A DNA stretch of 49,453 nucleotides, taken from positions 230-49,682 of the forward strand of contig NZ_WUYX01000051.1 of assembly GCF_009834785.1 (NCBI RefSeq), read 5' to 3'. Each line of letters starts with the position of its first letter. Positions within the stretch are counted from its first letter, which is position 1. The notes beneath the pieces were generated by a model. It was not told the origin of the DNA, did no database searches, and was given only the letters and a program-made list of their open reading frames with translations. Both the position numbers and the translations under genes were made by a program. This DNA is from Natronorubrum halalkaliphilum. GTDB lineage: Archaea; Halobacteriota; Halobacteria; Halobacteriales; Natrialbaceae. Shown here piece by piece: positions 48,385-49,453 of this stretch.

Positions 48385-49386
48385 CTACCGGAAGAACCGA
48401 TCGTCGAGTGGTTGATTCGCTGGGACAGCTCTGCGCACACCGAGGGCTGTCCAGGCAGCACGAACGATCATCTCACAGAACTCCGTGAACGACCACTCCC
48501 AGAGGTGGCGCCCCCCACGGCGGGGCGCCGCCACGTACATCCAGTGGAGATAGCGCCAGACGTTCTGCAGCAACAGACTCACGATGAACAGCAACAACCG
48601 AAGCCCGGCGTCCCGAGAACTGGTGAGAGCGAGGCTCTGGTTGCCTAACCGGTAGCTCGATTCAATGCCGAAGCGCTTACTATAGTGTTCCCGTGCATCC
48701 CGTGGTGTGTCGATGAACGGCGCGTCAGCGGCGTAGCCGTGACGCGCCACCCCGTGCTCGTCGTATCGTCCTCGCTGGTAGACACAGTCGATGAACACAG
48801 GGAACGTTACTCGCCCAGCGAGTTCGTGTTCGATCACGCGACTCCAGCCTCTGCTGAGTTCGTCTTGAATCGTCTCGCCCCACTTGACGATCGGCATGAC
48901 GTAGGCGTAGTTGTGCGTGTACAGTAGTTCGAGGCAAGTGCTGTTGTAGAATCCGCGATCGAGATAGACGGCCTTGACGCGCAGGTCAAGGCCGTCAAGG
49001 AGTTCGAGGAACTCACCGAGGGCATCGCTGGTGGTTTCGCCAGCGACCAGCTGGCGAACCGCCAGCGTGTATCGCTTGTTGCGCACCCGCGCATACAGCG
49101 TGACGTAAGCATGGAACGCAGTGGTACCTCGTTTCGCCTGCGAGAAGTACAACGCCTCTGTCTCGTCCTCCTCACCGTAGTAGGGATCGAGGTGGAGGTC
49201 GGCGACGACCTCCACCGGTCGATCTGGGAGCGTCTCAAGGACATCCCGTTGAAGGAGCGTGTTTCCGACCGCCTCGACGGTTTCAAGATCAAACTGATCG
49301 GTAAGGTGTCCTCGAACGGTATTGGCGTGTGGCGAGTCCTCGGTCGTCTCACAGACGTGATTGATCGAGGGGCTCCATTGAATCAC
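48385..49386 (-). mobile_element. ISH3-family transposase, N-terminus damaged or incomplete
   Basis: A 333-residue frame matching the C-terminal four fifths of an ISH3-type haloarchaeal transposase: 'VEVVADLHLDPYYG', 'AKRGTTAFHAY', 'VKAVYLDRGFYNS', 'ARHGYAADAPFID', 'YSKRFGIESSYRL' and the end 'AVPANQPLDDRF'. The DDE acidic residues in the Asp and Glu motifs are visible. Full ISH3 proteins run about 390 residues. Upstream of 49386 the continuation 'FNSFDLLPHLDAT' is in another frame and ends in stop codons, so this copy is probably frameshifted near its start. The window ends before the element does. Confidence 0.85.
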
Positions 49387-49453
49387 TAGGTGGCGTCGAG
49401 GTGCGGCAGTAGATCAAAGGAGTTGAAGCGGGATAGTGGCGATTGTTATGAAC

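Overview
The window is chromosomal DNA from a halophilic archaeon, probably of the Natrialbales (Natrinema/Haloterrigena-like; the genus is inference). The evidence is strongly acidic proteins, GC-rich codons, TATA boxes with leaderless or short-leader starts, Tat (twin-arginine) exported proteins, an archaeal RPA operon, and haloarchaea-only DUF families.

Layout. 0.3-9.8 kb is housekeeping: PadR regulator, cold-shock protein, queuosine-precursor-type transporter, M29 aminopeptidase, DUF309, aldo/keto reductase, NAD-dependent glucose-6-phosphate dehydrogenase (azf), MptD-type dihydroneopterin aldolase, ArfB/creatininase-type amidohydrolase and a PAP2 phosphatase. 9.8-12.3 kb is an AT-rich accessory islet between two decayed transposase copies sharing one internal deletion. 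It holds a Tat-exported, bacteriocin-like protein and a small membrane protein that could be its immunity partner. 12.3-17 kb carries two ABC exporters, a DUF192 protein and tRNA-Val. 17-21.3 kb has two paralogous ParB-like proteins of unknown function, MITE hairpins, a DUF7344 HTH regulator and tRNA-Phe followed by tRNA-derived repeats. 21.3-27.1 kb has a SOUL protein and a complete sugar-type ABC importer. 27.3-29.1 kb encodes a cobalt-type nitrile hydratase whose alpha subunit is fused to its activator. 29.2-39.5 kb holds a GNAT, an aldo/keto reductase, a 55-residue zinc-ribbon protein, tRNA-His, a VOC dioxygenase/hydrolase operon, the rpa3-rpap3 pair, a CDGSH protein, a methyltransferase and a YdjM-like protein. 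39.7-49.5 kb has a double universal-stress-protein/ferredoxin fusion, haem-type and other membrane proteins, a pseudogene, a small Tat-exported Cys peptide, a three-PAS histidine kinase, a cupin and a truncated ISH3-type transposase.

Most notable signals: (1) all three tRNA genes are trailed by the same architecture: a hairpin, an inverted tRNA 3' end, a second hairpin, then a direct tRNA 3' end. The tRNA sequence is gene-specific while the hairpin loops are conserved. (2) Two MITE families with TNA 3-bp target duplications, several copies sitting at gene 3' ends. (3) The candidate bacteriocin/immunity islet. (4) Two unusual fusions, UspA-UspA-[2Fe-2S] ferredoxin and nitrile hydratase alpha-activator with a His-rich head. 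All functions are read from motifs and remembered families; no database search was run.
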